A stretch of DNA of 64,000 bases from Pseudomonas eucalypticola (GTDB lineage: Bacteria > Pseudomonadota > Gammaproteobacteria > Pseudomonadales > Pseudomonadaceae): assembly GCF_013374995.1 (NCBI RefSeq), contig NZ_CP056030.1:5116501-5180500 (forward strand). Reading direction: 5' to 3'. Both the position numbers and the translations under genes were made by a program. Under the pieces are notes generated by a model. It searched no databases. It had not been told where the DNA came from and saw only the letters and a list, made by a program, of their open reading frames with translations. Positions 1 through 7,994 of this stretch are shown one piece after another. The stretch's first letter is position 1. Each line of letters opens with the position of its first letter.

Positions 1-630
1 CCCGACACCTTCATTCCCCTGGCCGAGCAGACCGGGCTGATCGTGCCCCTGGGCCGCTGGGTACTGCGCGAGGCCTGTGAAGCGGCGTTCCAGTGGCCGG
101 CGGCGCTGGTGGTGTCGGTCAACCTGTCCCCGGCGCAATTCGCCGGCAGCGACGTGGTGCGCGACGTGCGCGATGTGCTGGTGCAGACCCGCCTGCCCGC
201 CCAGCGCCTGGAGCTGGAGGTCACGGAAAACGTGATGCTCAATGACATCGACAATGCCCTGGGTACGCTGACGGCACTCAAGGAACTGGGGGTCAAGCTG
301 AACATGGATGACTTCGGCACCGGCTATTCCTCGCTCGGCTACCTGCGCGCCTACCCCTTCGACAGCCTGAAGATCGACAAGCGTTTCATCGCCACGCTTA
401 ATGGCACCGACAGCGACCGCGCCGTGGTACAGGCCATCATCAGCCTGGGCAACGCCATGGGCCTGACCGTGACGGCCGAAGGCGTGGAAACCGCCGAGCA
501 ATTGCGCACCCTCAGCCGCGACCACTGCCACGAGGTGCAGGGCTACTTCATGAGCCCGCCCATCGACCGCCACGCCCTGACCCGCCTGCTGGGCGCCCCC
601 CTTCCCGCCCCTGTGCTCGCCTTACCCTGA
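1..630 (+). CDS. EAL-domain cyclic-di-GMP phosphodiesterase, C-terminal part
   Basis: The reading frame is open from the first base, so the 5' part of the gene lies outside the window. The visible 209 residues are the back two thirds of an EAL domain, which hydrolyses cyclic-di-GMP to pGpG. Catalytic and metal-binding signatures are present: ELEVTEN, the DDFGTG loop, LKID and TAEGVE. The EAL tripeptide itself would lie upstream. These residues suggest an active enzyme rather than a degenerate one. Any N-terminal GGDEF, PAS or membrane domain cannot be seen. The protein ends about 25 residues after the domain. Confidence 0.93.
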   Translation, partial: PDTFIPLAEQTGLIVPLGRWVLREACEAAFQWPAALVVSVNLSPAQFAGSDVVRDVRDVLVQTRLPAQRLELEVTENVMLNDIDNALGTLTALKELGVKLNMDDFGTGYSSLGYLRAYPFDSLKIDKRFIATLNGTDSDRAVVQAIISLGNAMGLTVTAEGVETAEQLRTLSRDHCHEVQGYFMSPPIDRHALTRLLGAPLPAPVLALP

Positions 631-758
631 CCCGGCCGGGCTGCCCAGCAAGCGATGGGTACGCCGCTGGCAAGTTTTTTCAATTACTGCTCGACTTGGC
701 CACTGGACTTTGGGAAATTCCATTCTTGCCCACTACGCGACGCCGCAACAGGACCACC

Positions 759-1946
759 ATGGGGACTACCATTGCCACCGATATCGCCACGATCGGTCGC
801 ATCAACGCCGTACCCGCTATCCTCCAGGTCATCTGCGAGACCACCGGCATGCGCTTCGCCGCGGTCGCGCGCGTCACCGACACCACCTGGACGGCCTGCG
901 CCGTGCTGGACAACCTGGGGTTCGGCCTGGGGGTGGGCGGCGAACTGGACCTGAGCACCACGCTGTGTGACGAAATTCGCGGCAACCACCACACCATCGT
1001 GATCGACAAAGCCAGCGAAGACGAGCTGTACCACGACCACCACACCCCACGCATCTACCAGTTCGAAAGCTACATCTCGGTACCGGTGTTTCGCACTGAC
1101 GGCAGCTTTTTTGGCACTATCTGCGCTCTTGACCCCATCCCCGCGCGGCTCAAGCAGAGCCCCATCCAGCCGATGATGGAGTCTTTTGCCCGGGTACTGG
1201 CCATTCAGATCGAAGCCGAGGAAAACCACCAGCGCACCGAAGCTGCCCTGAGCCAAGAGCGGGCCATCGCCGAACTGCGCGAACAGTTCATCGCTGTGCT
1301 CGGTCATGACCTGCGCAACCCGTTGTTCGCCATGAGCGCGGGCGCCGAACTACTGCTGCGCAAGGCCGCCGATGACAAGAGCCGCGGCATTCTGCAACAC
1401 ATCCTTACCGCCGGCCGTCGCGCCGCGCAATTGGTCGACGACGTGCTGGATTTCGCCCGTGGCCGGCTCGGTGGTGGCATCCTGCTGAACGTGCAACCGG
1501 TAGCCGACCTGACCGCCTCCCTGACCCACGTGGTCAGCGAGATCCACGGTGCGCACCCCTCGCGGCAGATTCAACTGCGCATCGGCAATGTCCAGGGCAT
1601 CCATTGCGACCCGGACCGCATCGCCCAATTGCTCTCCAACCTGGTGGCCAATGCGATCCACCACGGCGCCGACGATGGCCCGGTGGAAGTCCGCGCCGAC
1701 ACCCTGGAAGGCGTGTTCGTGCTAGGTGTGCACAACCTGGGCAAGCCCATCGAAGCTGCCGTGCAGGCGCAGCTGTTCCAGCCGTTCTCGCGCCGGGGTA
1801 CCGGCTCACCGCAAAATGGCCTGGGGCTGGGGCTGTACATCGCCAACCAGATCGCCGTGGCCCACGGCGGCCGCATGGAAGTGCTGTCCAGCCACGAGGC
1901 CGGCACCCTCTTCACCTTTCGCCTGCCGCTTCAGCCGGCGGCCTGA
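759..1946 (+). CDS. GAF-domain sensor histidine kinase
   Basis: This 395-residue cytosolic kinase has no membrane segment. An N-terminal GAF domain (about 15-155) is followed by a short coiled linker and a HisKA helix with the H-box GHDLRNP (His183). The HATPase core has an N-box (NLVANAIHHG) and the G-box run GLGLGLYIANQIA. GAF kinases of this form sense a small ligand or bound chromophore, and the ligand cannot be deduced here. No response regulator is adjacent, so it is an orphan kinase. I chose the ATG at 759 because the GAF homology starts there; an in-frame start at 696 would add 21 unlikely residues. Its 3' end overlaps the convergent AHSA1 gene by 16 bases. Confidence 0.88.
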   Translation: MGTTIATDIATIGRINAVPAILQVICETTGMRFAAVARVTDTTWTACAVLDNLGFGLGVGGELDLSTTLCDEIRGNHHTIVIDKASEDELYHDHHTPRIYQFESYISVPVFRTDGSFFGTICALDPIPARLKQSPIQPMMESFARVLAIQIEAEENHQRTEAALSQERAIAELREQFIAVLGHDLRNPLFAMSAGAELLLRKAADDKSRGILQHILTAGRRAAQLVDDVLDFARGRLGGGILLNVQPVADLTASLTHVVSEIHGAHPSRQIQLRIGNVQGIHCDPDRIAQLLSNLVANAIHHGADDGPVEVRADTLEGVFVLGVHNLGKPIEAAVQAQLFQPFSRRGTGSPQNGLGLGLYIANQIAVAHGGRMEVLSSHEAGTLFTFRLPLQPAA

Positions 1947-2422
1947 TCCGCCACCACGGCGATCAGGCGATCCAGGCTCTGCCCCCAACCTTCATGAAAG
2001 CCCATGTCTTCATGGGCCTGACGGTCAGCGGCGCTCCAGTGCAGGGCCCGCGCGGTGTAGCGGGTCTTGCCGTCCAGGTCCTCGAAACTGATGACCGCGG
2101 TCATGAACGCCCGCGCCGAGGGTACCCAGCCAGGACCAAAAGCATCGGTAAAGACGATGCGGTGGGGCGCCTGAATATCCAGGAACACCCCTTGGCTGGG
2201 GTATTCGCTGCCGTCGGGCGCGCGCATCAGGGTGCGAAACAGCCCACCCACCCATAACTGCATTTCGCATTCCGGCGTGGTCATGCCGTGGGGGCCCCAC
2301 CACTGGCACAGCAAGCGCGGTTCCACCCAGGCGCGAAACACCTGGCTGGGTGGCGCGTCGATCAGGCGGGTGATGGACAGCTCGAACTCGCCCGGCGGGG
2401 TGACGAGGGAATGAAGGCTCAT
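1931..2422 (-). CDS. SRPBCC / AHSA1-family protein
   Basis: This 163-residue cytosolic protein has the START-like fold of the AHSA1 (activator of Hsp90 ATPase C-terminal) family. Typical features are the opening FELSITRLIDAPPSQVFRAW and the following WWGPHGMTTP, then YTARALHW near the C-terminus. Such proteins bind hydrophobic small molecules or act as stress-related accessory factors; the ligand is unknown. The start at 2422 is set by a GGAGAA ribosome site seven bases upstream, whereas the open frame extends a further 50 codons into non-homologous sequence. It is divergent from the eptA-like gene and shares the 2423-2688 control region with it. Confidence 0.85.
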   Translation of the reverse strand: MSLHSLVTPPGEFELSITRLIDAPPSQVFRAWVEPRLLCQWWGPHGMTTPECEMQLWVGGLFRTLMRAPDGSEYPSQGVFLDIQAPHRIVFTDAFGPGWVPSARAFMTAVISFEDLDGKTRYTARALHWSAADRQAHEDMGFHEGWGQSLDRLIAVVADQAAG

Positions 2423-2597
2423 ATTGTTATTCTCCTTCGGCGCCCGGAAGCGGCGCAACGCCCCACTATGGCGGTATTTGCCCGTGCAACTGAAAGCGCC
2501 ATTGGCAATAAGCCTGGCACTGCTAAGCACCAAGCCGATGACTGCTGGCCCGTCGCGATAAAAGCGTCGCAACGGCCACCCTGAGCTATGTTACAAG

Positions 2598-2613
2598 TTC
2601 ACGCTTTTTTGAC
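2598..2613 (+). promoter_or_regulatory. Putative ColR-binding box upstream of eptA
   Basis: The 16-mer TTCACGCTTTTTTGAC fits, base for base, the ColR consensus as I recall it for P. putida (YYNASNNYTTTTTSAC). It lies 76 bases before the eptA-like start codon. ColR is the response regulator of the ColRS membrane-stress/metal system, and a phosphoethanolamine transferase gene is among its reported targets. The motif match is seen; regulation by ColR is inferred. Confidence 0.55.
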
Positions 2614-2688
2614 GGCGTGGCGGCTAGATTTTCCAGCCCGCAGGGGCACACGATTCCAGTAGCAGGTTTGAGGCGAGGAGCAGTAACG

Positions 2689-4344
2689 ATGGTGGCACGT
2701 CAGGGCAGACGCTTTCAGCTCAGTTCAACACGACTGGTGTTGCTGTGTTCATTGGCATTGGTGGTGCTGTACAACCTCGCGACCTGGGAGGCCCTGGCCA
2801 ACCTGGTCACCCTGGAGGGTGTGAAACGCGCCGGGTTCTACCTGTCCTTCGGCCTGTTCCTGTGGGCCGCCTTCACGGTACTCCTGACCCTGGTGTCATT
2901 CCGCCCGCTGCTCAAGCCAGTCATCACCCTGGTGGCGCTGTGTTCGGCGGCCGCGGCCTACTTCATGAACAACTACGGCATCGCCATCGACACGGTGATG
3001 ATCCAGAACGTGGTGGAAACCAACCCGGGTGAAGCCAAGGCGCTGTTGAGCCCGAAACTGTTCGGCTACCTGCTGGTGCTCGGCGTGTTGCCCTCGGCAC
3101 TGATCTGGTGGTTGCCGGTGCACTACCGGCGCTTTCTACCGGGCCTGGTGAACAAGGTGCTGGTCATCGCTGCCGCGCTGCTGGTGGTGGGCGCCTCCGT
3201 CGGCGCGTTCTACTCCACCTACGCGCCTATCTTTCGCCAGGAAGACAAACTCACCCATTTCATCAACCCCACCAACTACCTCTACGCCGTGACCAAACTG
3301 GCCAAGTCGCGCTATGCGGTCAAACAGAATGTGGTGGTGCAGCCGGTCGGCACCGACGCGGTACTCACGGCCCAGGCCAAGGCCCAGCCGAAGAAGAACC
3401 TGATGATTTTCGTGGTGGGCGAGACCGCCCGCGCGGACCATTTCTCGCTCAACGGCTACGCCCGCGAAACCAACCCGGAACTGAAGAAACTGGACATCCT
3501 CAATTTCACCCGGGTGAGTTCGTGCGGCACGTCCACGGCGGTGTCGGTGCCGTGCATGTTCTCCATGTTTCCGCGCAGCGACTACAGCGACAAGAAGGGC
3601 AAGACCTACGAGGGCCTGCTGGATATCCTGCAGCGCGCCGGGGTGCAGACCGTGTGGCTGGACAACAACAGCGACTGCAAGGGCACCTGTCTGCGCATTC
3701 CCCACCAGGATATTCCCAAGGATCAGAAAAGCCCGTTCTGCGATGGCACCAATTGCCTGGACGAGTCCTTGCTGGTGGGCCTGCAGGCCTACATCGACGG
3801 CCTGAAGGACAACGCCATCATCGTCCTGCATGCCGACGGCAGCCACGGCCCGGAATATTACGACCGCTACCCCAAGGACAAGGAACAGTTCCAGCCGGTA
3901 TGCCGTACCAACCAATTGGGCAGTTGCAGCCATGAGGAACTGGTCAACGTCTACGACAACACGATTCTGTACACCGACTTCTTCCTGTCCAAGGTGGTGG
4001 CGTTGCTCAAGCAGAATCAGGACAAGTACGACACCTCGATGATCTACGTGTCGGACCACGGCGAATCACTGGGTGAGAACGGCATGTACCTGCACGCCGC
4101 GCCCTACGCCATCGCCCCGGATGCGCAGACCCACGTGCCCATGGTGATGTGGTTCGGCCAGGACACCCTGGCCCAGGAAGGCATCGACCGCGCGTGCCTG
4201 AAAGCCAAGCAGGACGAGGGCGACCTCAGCCATGACAATATCTTTCACTCCGTACTGGGGCTGTTCCAGGTTCAGACCGGGGTGTACCAGTCCGGCCTGG
4301 ACATGTTCCATGACTGCCGCCGTGCACTGACCGCCAGCCAATGA
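2689..4344 (+). CDS. eptA: Lipid A phosphoethanolamine transferase (EptA/CptA family)
   Basis: This 551-residue inner-membrane enzyme moves phosphoethanolamine from phosphatidylethanolamine to lipid A, lowering surface charge and raising resistance to cationic peptides and metals. About five N-terminal membrane helices (residues 15-175) precede a periplasmic sulfatase-fold domain. The zinc/catalytic residues fit the family: GETARADHFS (Glu245), CGTSTAVSVPC with nucleophile Thr281, and VSDHGESLGENG. Cysteine pairs typical of the soluble domain are present (SCGT, SVPC, DCKGTC, CDGTNC). ATG 2689 follows a GAGGAG site; the frame opens 24 codons earlier without one. The ColR-like box upstream and the lpxO gene elsewhere in the window point to outer-membrane remodelling. 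The split between EptA and CptA names is uncertain. Confidence 0.9.
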   Translation: MVARQGRRFQLSSTRLVLLCSLALVVLYNLATWEALANLVTLEGVKRAGFYLSFGLFLWAAFTVLLTLVSFRPLLKPVITLVALCSAAAAYFMNNYGIAIDTVMIQNVVETNPGEAKALLSPKLFGYLLVLGVLPSALIWWLPVHYRRFLPGLVNKVLVIAAALLVVGASVGAFYSTYAPIFRQEDKLTHFINPTNYLYAVTKLAKSRYAVKQNVVVQPVGTDAVLTAQAKAQPKKNLMIFVVGETARADHFSLNGYARETNPELKKLDILNFTRVSSCGTSTAVSVPCMFSMFPRSDYSDKKGKTYEGLLDILQRAGVQTVWLDNNSDCKGTCLRIPHQDIPKDQKSPFCDGTNCLDESLLVGLQAYIDGLKDNAIIVLHADGSHGPEYYDRYPKDKEQFQPVCRTNQLGSCSHEELVNVYDNTILYTDFFLSKVVALLKQNQDKYDTSMIYVSDHGESLGENGMYLHAAPYAIAPDAQTHVPMVMWFGQDTLAQEGIDRACLKAKQDEGDLSHDNIFHSVLGLFQVQTGVYQSGLDMFHDCRRALTASQ

Positions 4345-4357
4345 ACCGCGCGGCCAA

Positions 4358-4843
4358 TCAATCCTTGATCGGCAGCCAGATTTCCAGCCGGCCGCTGCTG
4401 GTGCTGGGGTCGTAGTCATCGCTGTAGCGCTCGAACTCGGGCGCATCGGCCGCCTCCAACCCCGAGTTGGGCAGCCAAACCTGCCAGATAGCCTGGAAGG
4501 TCTGGCCCAACCCGGAAATGTGGCCCTGGTGTTCGAACACGGCGTAGCGACGGGGTGCCAGCTTGATCCAGCGGAAATCCTGGGGCAGGCCCTCTTCGGT
4601 CTCCACTTGCACCCCGGCGATGTACTCGAAGCCCCCTACCCCGTCAGGGTTGCAGCACACCCCGTAGCTCTCGCGGCCTACCTGCCCGGGCACCTTGCCC
4701 AGAAACGGCACGAACTCGCGCCACAGCGCTTCGATGCCGCTGGTCGTATCCTGGGTATAGCGGTCCGACAGCCCGGCGATGACCATCGCCGTGCCCTGCT
4801 CATAGCGCAACGGTTCAATAGCGGTGGGTTCGATACCTGACAT
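4358..4843 (-). CDS. GyrI-like / effector-binding domain protein
   Basis: This 161-residue protein is made of a single GyrI-like (AraC effector-binding, SHV2 fold) domain. The pattern is IEALWREFVPFLGKV, then ESYGVCCNPDGVGGFEYIAGVQV, RYAVFEHQGHISGL, and a C-terminal FERYSDDYDP with EIWLPIKD. Free-standing members bind or hydrolyse small toxic molecules or modulate gyrase; the ligand here is not known. An ATG at 4843 is preferred over the GTG six bases upstream because of the AGGAAGAGAGG ribosome site. It converges on the eptA-like gene with a 13-base gap. Confidence 0.82.
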   Translation of the reverse strand: MSGIEPTAIEPLRYEQGTAMVIAGLSDRYTQDTTSGIEALWREFVPFLGKVPGQVGRESYGVCCNPDGVGGFEYIAGVQVETEEGLPQDFRWIKLAPRRYAVFEHQGHISGLGQTFQAIWQVWLPNSGLEAADAPEFERYSDDYDPSTSSGRLEIWLPIKD

Positions 4844-4880
4844 GGTCACCTCTCTTCCTGATTAACGTCCGAACACTACT

Positions 4881-4903
4881 GTAGCAGCGGACCTGGCCGC
4901 GTC
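4881..4903. repeat. Solitary REP half-site
   Basis: This 23-base segment begins GTAGCAGCGGACC and ends GCGTC. It is identical to the left arm of the repeat units in the 39.8-40.2 kb array. It lies in the gap between the GyrI-like gene and the AraC gene, both of which point away from it. Only one arm is recognisable; the following GC-rich bases are a weak partner. Confidence 0.75.
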
Positions 4904-4975
4904 GCAGCGGCCCGGGTTGCAGGTGTTTTATCCCTGCGTTACCGTTCAGACCTCCCGTTCCCCGAAAAAGTCGGC

Positions 4976-5764
4976 ATGGACCTGATTACCGAAGACTGGC
5001 ACGCCGGCGCCGTGGTTGAAGCCTCGTGGGTACGCGCCAACGCGGCGAGCTTCCCGCGCCACACCCACGACGAATACGTGCTGGGCACCAACCTGACCGG
5101 CGTCGAACGCATCTGGCTCGACGGCCAAGAGCTGGAAGCCCCCGCGGGCACCGTCACCCTCTACAACCCCCAGGCGGTGCAGGCCTCGCAGTTCAGCCCC
5201 GACGGCGTCGAATACATCAGCCTGCACTTGGCCCCGGATGCCATCGAACAGGTGGTGCGCGACAACAACCTGCCCGGCAGCACCTTCGAGCAGGGCGTGT
5301 TCGAGCACCCCGGGTTGGCGGCCGCCATCCTCGACTTCGCCCGCACCCCGGCCGCCCACCGCGCCGAACACGAGGAGGCCTTCATCCAGCTATTGTGCCA
5401 GTGGGTGCAGCCAGGCCCGAGCAAGACCGGGGAGCAGCACGCCAGTGTCGAACGCAGCCTGCAATACCTGCGCGACTGCCTGGAAGAACGAATAGACCTT
5501 GATGCCCTCGCGGCTGTGGCGGGGCTGAGCAAGTACCACTTCGTGCGCTGCTTCAAGAAGCACACCGGGCTGGGCCCGCTGCAGTACCAGATGCAACTGC
5601 GCCTGCTGGAAGCGCGCAAGCGCCTGCGCGCCCAGCAGCACTCACTGGAAATCGTCAGCCAGTTGGGGTTTTACGACCAGAGCCATTTCATCAACGCCTT
5701 TCGCAAGGTCATGGGCGTGACTCCGCAGGCCTACGCCCAGGCCTTCAAGACGAAAGCCCGCTGA
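4976..5764 (+). CDS. AraC-family transcriptional regulator
   Basis: This 262-residue regulator has an N-terminal cupin ligand-binding domain (about 10-150; HTHDEYVLG is the cupin entry motif). A C-terminal double helix-turn-helix follows (about 165-260: LDALAAVAGLSKYHFVRCFKKHTGLGPLQYQ, then VSQLGFYDQSHFINAFRKVMGVTPQAYAQ). The order cupin-HTH is that of regulators of amino-acid or small-acid exporters and catabolic genes. A LysE exporter lies 1 kb downstream on the other strand and could be a target, but that is only an inference from proximity. No strong ribosome site precedes ATG 4976. Confidence 0.9.
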   Translation: MDLITEDWHAGAVVEASWVRANAASFPRHTHDEYVLGTNLTGVERIWLDGQELEAPAGTVTLYNPQAVQASQFSPDGVEYISLHLAPDAIEQVVRDNNLPGSTFEQGVFEHPGLAAAILDFARTPAAHRAEHEEAFIQLLCQWVQPGPSKTGEQHASVERSLQYLRDCLEERIDLDALAAVAGLSKYHFVRCFKKHTGLGPLQYQMQLRLLEARKRLRAQQHSLEIVSQLGFYDQSHFINAFRKVMGVTPQAYAQAFKTKAR

Positions 5765-5777
5765 GGGCGGGCTTTCG
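5751..5777. terminator. Bidirectional stem-loop at the end of the AraC gene
   Basis: Perfect 11-base arms (CGAAAGCCCGC and GCGGGCTTTCG) are separated by five bases. The stop codon of the AraC gene (5762-5764) sits in the loop, so the last codons are part of the stem. The hairpin also lies just past the 35-codon gene on the other strand and may end both transcripts. The T-run is short. Confidence 0.65.
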
Positions 5778-5795
5778 TTACAACGTGCCAAGGCC

Positions 5796-5903
5796 TCAGT
5801 GGCCAAAAATATTCGACTTTTTCGCGCGCTTTTCCGCGCGTTTCTCGTCGGCAGTCTTGGTGGGTTTTTTCTTGGCGGCCTTTTTCGAGTCCATGCCTTT
5901 CAT
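5796..5903 (-). CDS. Small lysine-rich basic protein (35 aa)
   Basis: A 35-codon frame reads MKGMDSKKAAKKKP at its start and ends KKSNIFGH. Twelve lysines and three arginines make it strongly basic, with alternating Ala/Lys/Glu typical of a charged helix and no membrane segment. A GGGAG ribosome site lies eight bases before the ATG, and a stem-loop follows the stop. Short Lys/Ala-rich proteins of this sort are annotated as hypothetical in Pseudomonas; nucleic-acid or ribosome binding is possible from the charge but not shown. It is too short for most gene callers. Codon use is normal for the region. Confidence 0.65.
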   Translation of the reverse strand: MKGMDSKKAAKKKPTKTADEKRAEKRAKKSNIFGH

Positions 5904-5942
5904 GCTGCGCACTCCCGTGGTTGGGTGGATGGTCTATCAGGC

Positions 5943-5999
5943 TCTGTACGAAATGCATCCCAACTCGGCCATGCTGCGTTGGAATACATTTCATACAGA
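5943..5999 (-). repeat. Long imperfect inverted repeat (hairpin)
   Basis: Arms of 21 bases (5943-5963 and 5979-5999) flank a 15-base loop. Eighteen of 21 positions pair. The three mismatches all become G-U pairs if the minus strand is transcribed, which is the strand of both flanking genes. It could be a processed RNA structure between the LysE gene and the 35-codon gene, or a dispersed repeat. There is no T-run. Confidence 0.6.
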
Positions 6000-6038
6000 C
6001 CCTAGGTATAACACCTGCCAAGCCGCCTGCCCGACTAT

Positions 6039-6698
6039 TTACAGGCCCGCCACGGCCGGCCCCTGGCCGAGGATGAACTCCTGGTAACCGGAGCCGATCA
6101 CGTACACGGCGAACCAGGCGAAAATACCGGCTGAAGCGACGTAGCAATACCGCAGTAGCCGATCGCCCAGCAGCTTGCCGCCCTGGCTTGCCACTGCGCA
6201 GATAGCCACGCACCACAGCACACCGGCGCTGAAAAAACCCGCCAGAAACTGCCCGGCACTCAACAGGCCACCGCCCCCCGACCGCGAGATCAAGGTACCG
6301 CCAACCGCGGCGAACCAGAGAATGGCACTGGGCGACGACATGGCCAGAAATACCCCGCGCATGAAATCCCGAAACCCCGACCGGCCCCCGACTGCCTCAC
6401 CTGTCTGCAGGCTGCTACCGTGGCGCCAGGCATGAATGAGCATCTTCACCGTGAAATACACCAGCAGCGCCGACCCGCCCACCCACAACCCCCACCGCAC
6501 CCCGCTGTACTGCAACAACACCGTCATGCCCACCAGCGCTAGCACGGCGTACGCCAAGTCGCCGAAACAGGTGCCCAGGCCCAGCCAGAACCCCCGCAGG
6601 TACCCGCGCTGCATGGCCAGGGTGATCATGGCGATATTGGCCACGCCAATGTCCAGGCACAGGGAGAGGCTGAGGAGGAAACCGCTGGAGAATTGCAT
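6039..6698 (-). CDS. LysE/RhtB-family amino-acid exporter
   Basis: This 219-residue inner-membrane protein has about six hydrophobic segments. It begins MQFSSGFLLSLSLCLDIG with the LysE-type first helix, followed by NIAMITLAMQRGYLRGFWLG and a central MSSPSAILWFAAVGG, which matches the second conserved loop of the family. These carriers export amino acids or related metabolites. The substrate is not evident. The gene is divergent from the nitronate monooxygenase, with a 201-base gap holding both promoters. The AraC regulator upstream in the map could control it. Confidence 0.85.
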   Translation of the reverse strand: MQFSSGFLLSLSLCLDIGVANIAMITLAMQRGYLRGFWLGLGTCFGDLAYAVLALVGMTVLLQYSGVRWGLWVGGSALLVYFTVKMLIHAWRHGSSLQTGEAVGGRSGFRDFMRGVFLAMSSPSAILWFAAVGGTLISRSGGGGLLSAGQFLAGFFSAGVLWCVAICAVASQGGKLLGDRLLRYCYVASAGIFAWFAVYVIGSGYQEFILGQGPAVAGL

Positions 6699-6899
6699 GG
6701 GTGTGTCCGAATCGTGGCTGAGTAGGCGTAGTGGACCTGAAGGGGTGGCCGGTTGTATTGGAAGAAATTGCGCCCTGCCAAATCAGCACTGTCTGCACGA
6801 CATGAATGCTGCTCATGTCAGTTATGGCGCGATCGTTGTGTATTAATAACCGCCTTCCTTCTACGATGCAGCCATGCGAACCGACCACAGGGCAATACC

Positions 6900-7967
6900 A
6901 TGACTGACGCACGCACCCTGCTGGGCATCGAGTTGCCCATCATCCAGGCCCCCATGGCGGGCACGGCCACGCCCAGGCTGGCGGCCGCGGTCAGCAACGC
7001 CGGGGCACTGGGGTCCATCTCTATCGCAGCGGTAAACGCCGCAGCCGGCCGCAGCATGATCCGCGAGCTGCGCGAACTGACCACGCGGCCGTTCAACATC
7101 AACGTGTTCTGCAACCGGCCTTCGCACCCGGATGCGGCCACAGAGGCCGCCTGGCTGGCACACCTGCAGCCGTATTTCGCGGCATTCGGTGCCGCCGCGC
7201 CGGCGAGCCTGCACGATATCTACACCAGCTTCTACAACGACAACGCGCTGTTGCCCATGCTGCTGGAGGAACGCCCGCCTATCGTCAGCCTGCATTTGGG
7301 CTTGCCGCCCCAGGCGCGTATCGATGCACTGAAAGACGCCGGGATCGTGCTGCTGGCCAGTGCCACGTCGTTGGCAGAAGGCCGCCAGGTGCAGGCCGCG
7401 GGCATTGATGCCGTGGTCGCCCAGGGGACCGAGGCCGGTGGCCACCGTGGTGTGTTCGACGAGCACGGCCCGGACCAGCATCTGAGCACACGCGACCTGG
7501 TGCGCGTGCTGCACCAACAGCTGGACATACCGATCATCGCCGCCGGCGGCCTGATGGACGGTGCCGACGTAGCCGACGTGTTGAACCTGGGCGCCGTGGC
7601 AGCACAGCTGGGTACCGCCTTCATTCTGTGCCCGGAGTCGGCGGCCAACGCGGCCTACCGGCAGATGCTGGGCAGCGAGCGGGCGCGTAGCACTGCCCTG
7701 ACCACCGTCATCTCCGGGCGCCCGGCCCGGGGCATCGTCAACCGTTTCATGACCGAGGTCGGCGCGGCGGGTCACCCGCCGGTGCCAGGTTTTGGCATCG
7801 CCTACCACGCCGGCAAGGAACTGATCGCGGCCGCCGCCAAGGCCGGTTCGGCGGAGTTCGCCGCCCACTGGGCCGGCACCCAGGCGGCGCGCGCACGCAG
7901 CCTGCCGGCGGCGCAACTGGTGGAGAAACTCAAGGAGGAATACCACGCGGCGCGGTCTACTCTCTGA
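6900..7967 (+). CDS. Nitronate monooxygenase (2-nitropropane dioxygenase family)
   Basis: This 355-residue FMN enzyme of the NMO/2-nitropropane dioxygenase TIM-barrel family oxidises alkyl nitronates (and, in relatives, propionate 3-nitronate) to carbonyl compounds and nitrite. It shows PIIQAPMAGTATPRLAAAVSNAGALGS at the N-terminus, VVAQGTEAGGHRG (with the conserved catalytic-loop His) and the FMN phosphate loop IIAAGGLMDGADV followed by LGAVAAQLGTAFILCPES. ATG 6900 starts the homology; the frame is open upstream for 49 non-homologous codons. It is 27 bases ahead of the PLP enzyme gene and is probably co-transcribed with it. Confidence 0.9.
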   Translation: MTDARTLLGIELPIIQAPMAGTATPRLAAAVSNAGALGSISIAAVNAAAGRSMIRELRELTTRPFNINVFCNRPSHPDAATEAAWLAHLQPYFAAFGAAAPASLHDIYTSFYNDNALLPMLLEERPPIVSLHLGLPPQARIDALKDAGIVLLASATSLAEGRQVQAAGIDAVVAQGTEAGGHRGVFDEHGPDQHLSTRDLVRVLHQQLDIPIIAAGGLMDGADVADVLNLGAVAAQLGTAFILCPESAANAAYRQMLGSERARSTALTTVISGRPARGIVNRFMTEVGAAGHPPVPGFGIAYHAGKELIAAAAKAGSAEFAAHWAGTQAARARSLPAAQLVEKLKEEYHAARSTL

Positions 7968-7994
7968 CAGGACAACGTCTTGAAGGAGCCAGAC

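Noticed and set aside
684..1307. 207-codon frame on the minus strand
   Set aside because: It lies over the GAF kinase gene and is an antisense shadow; the plus frame has recognisable domains.
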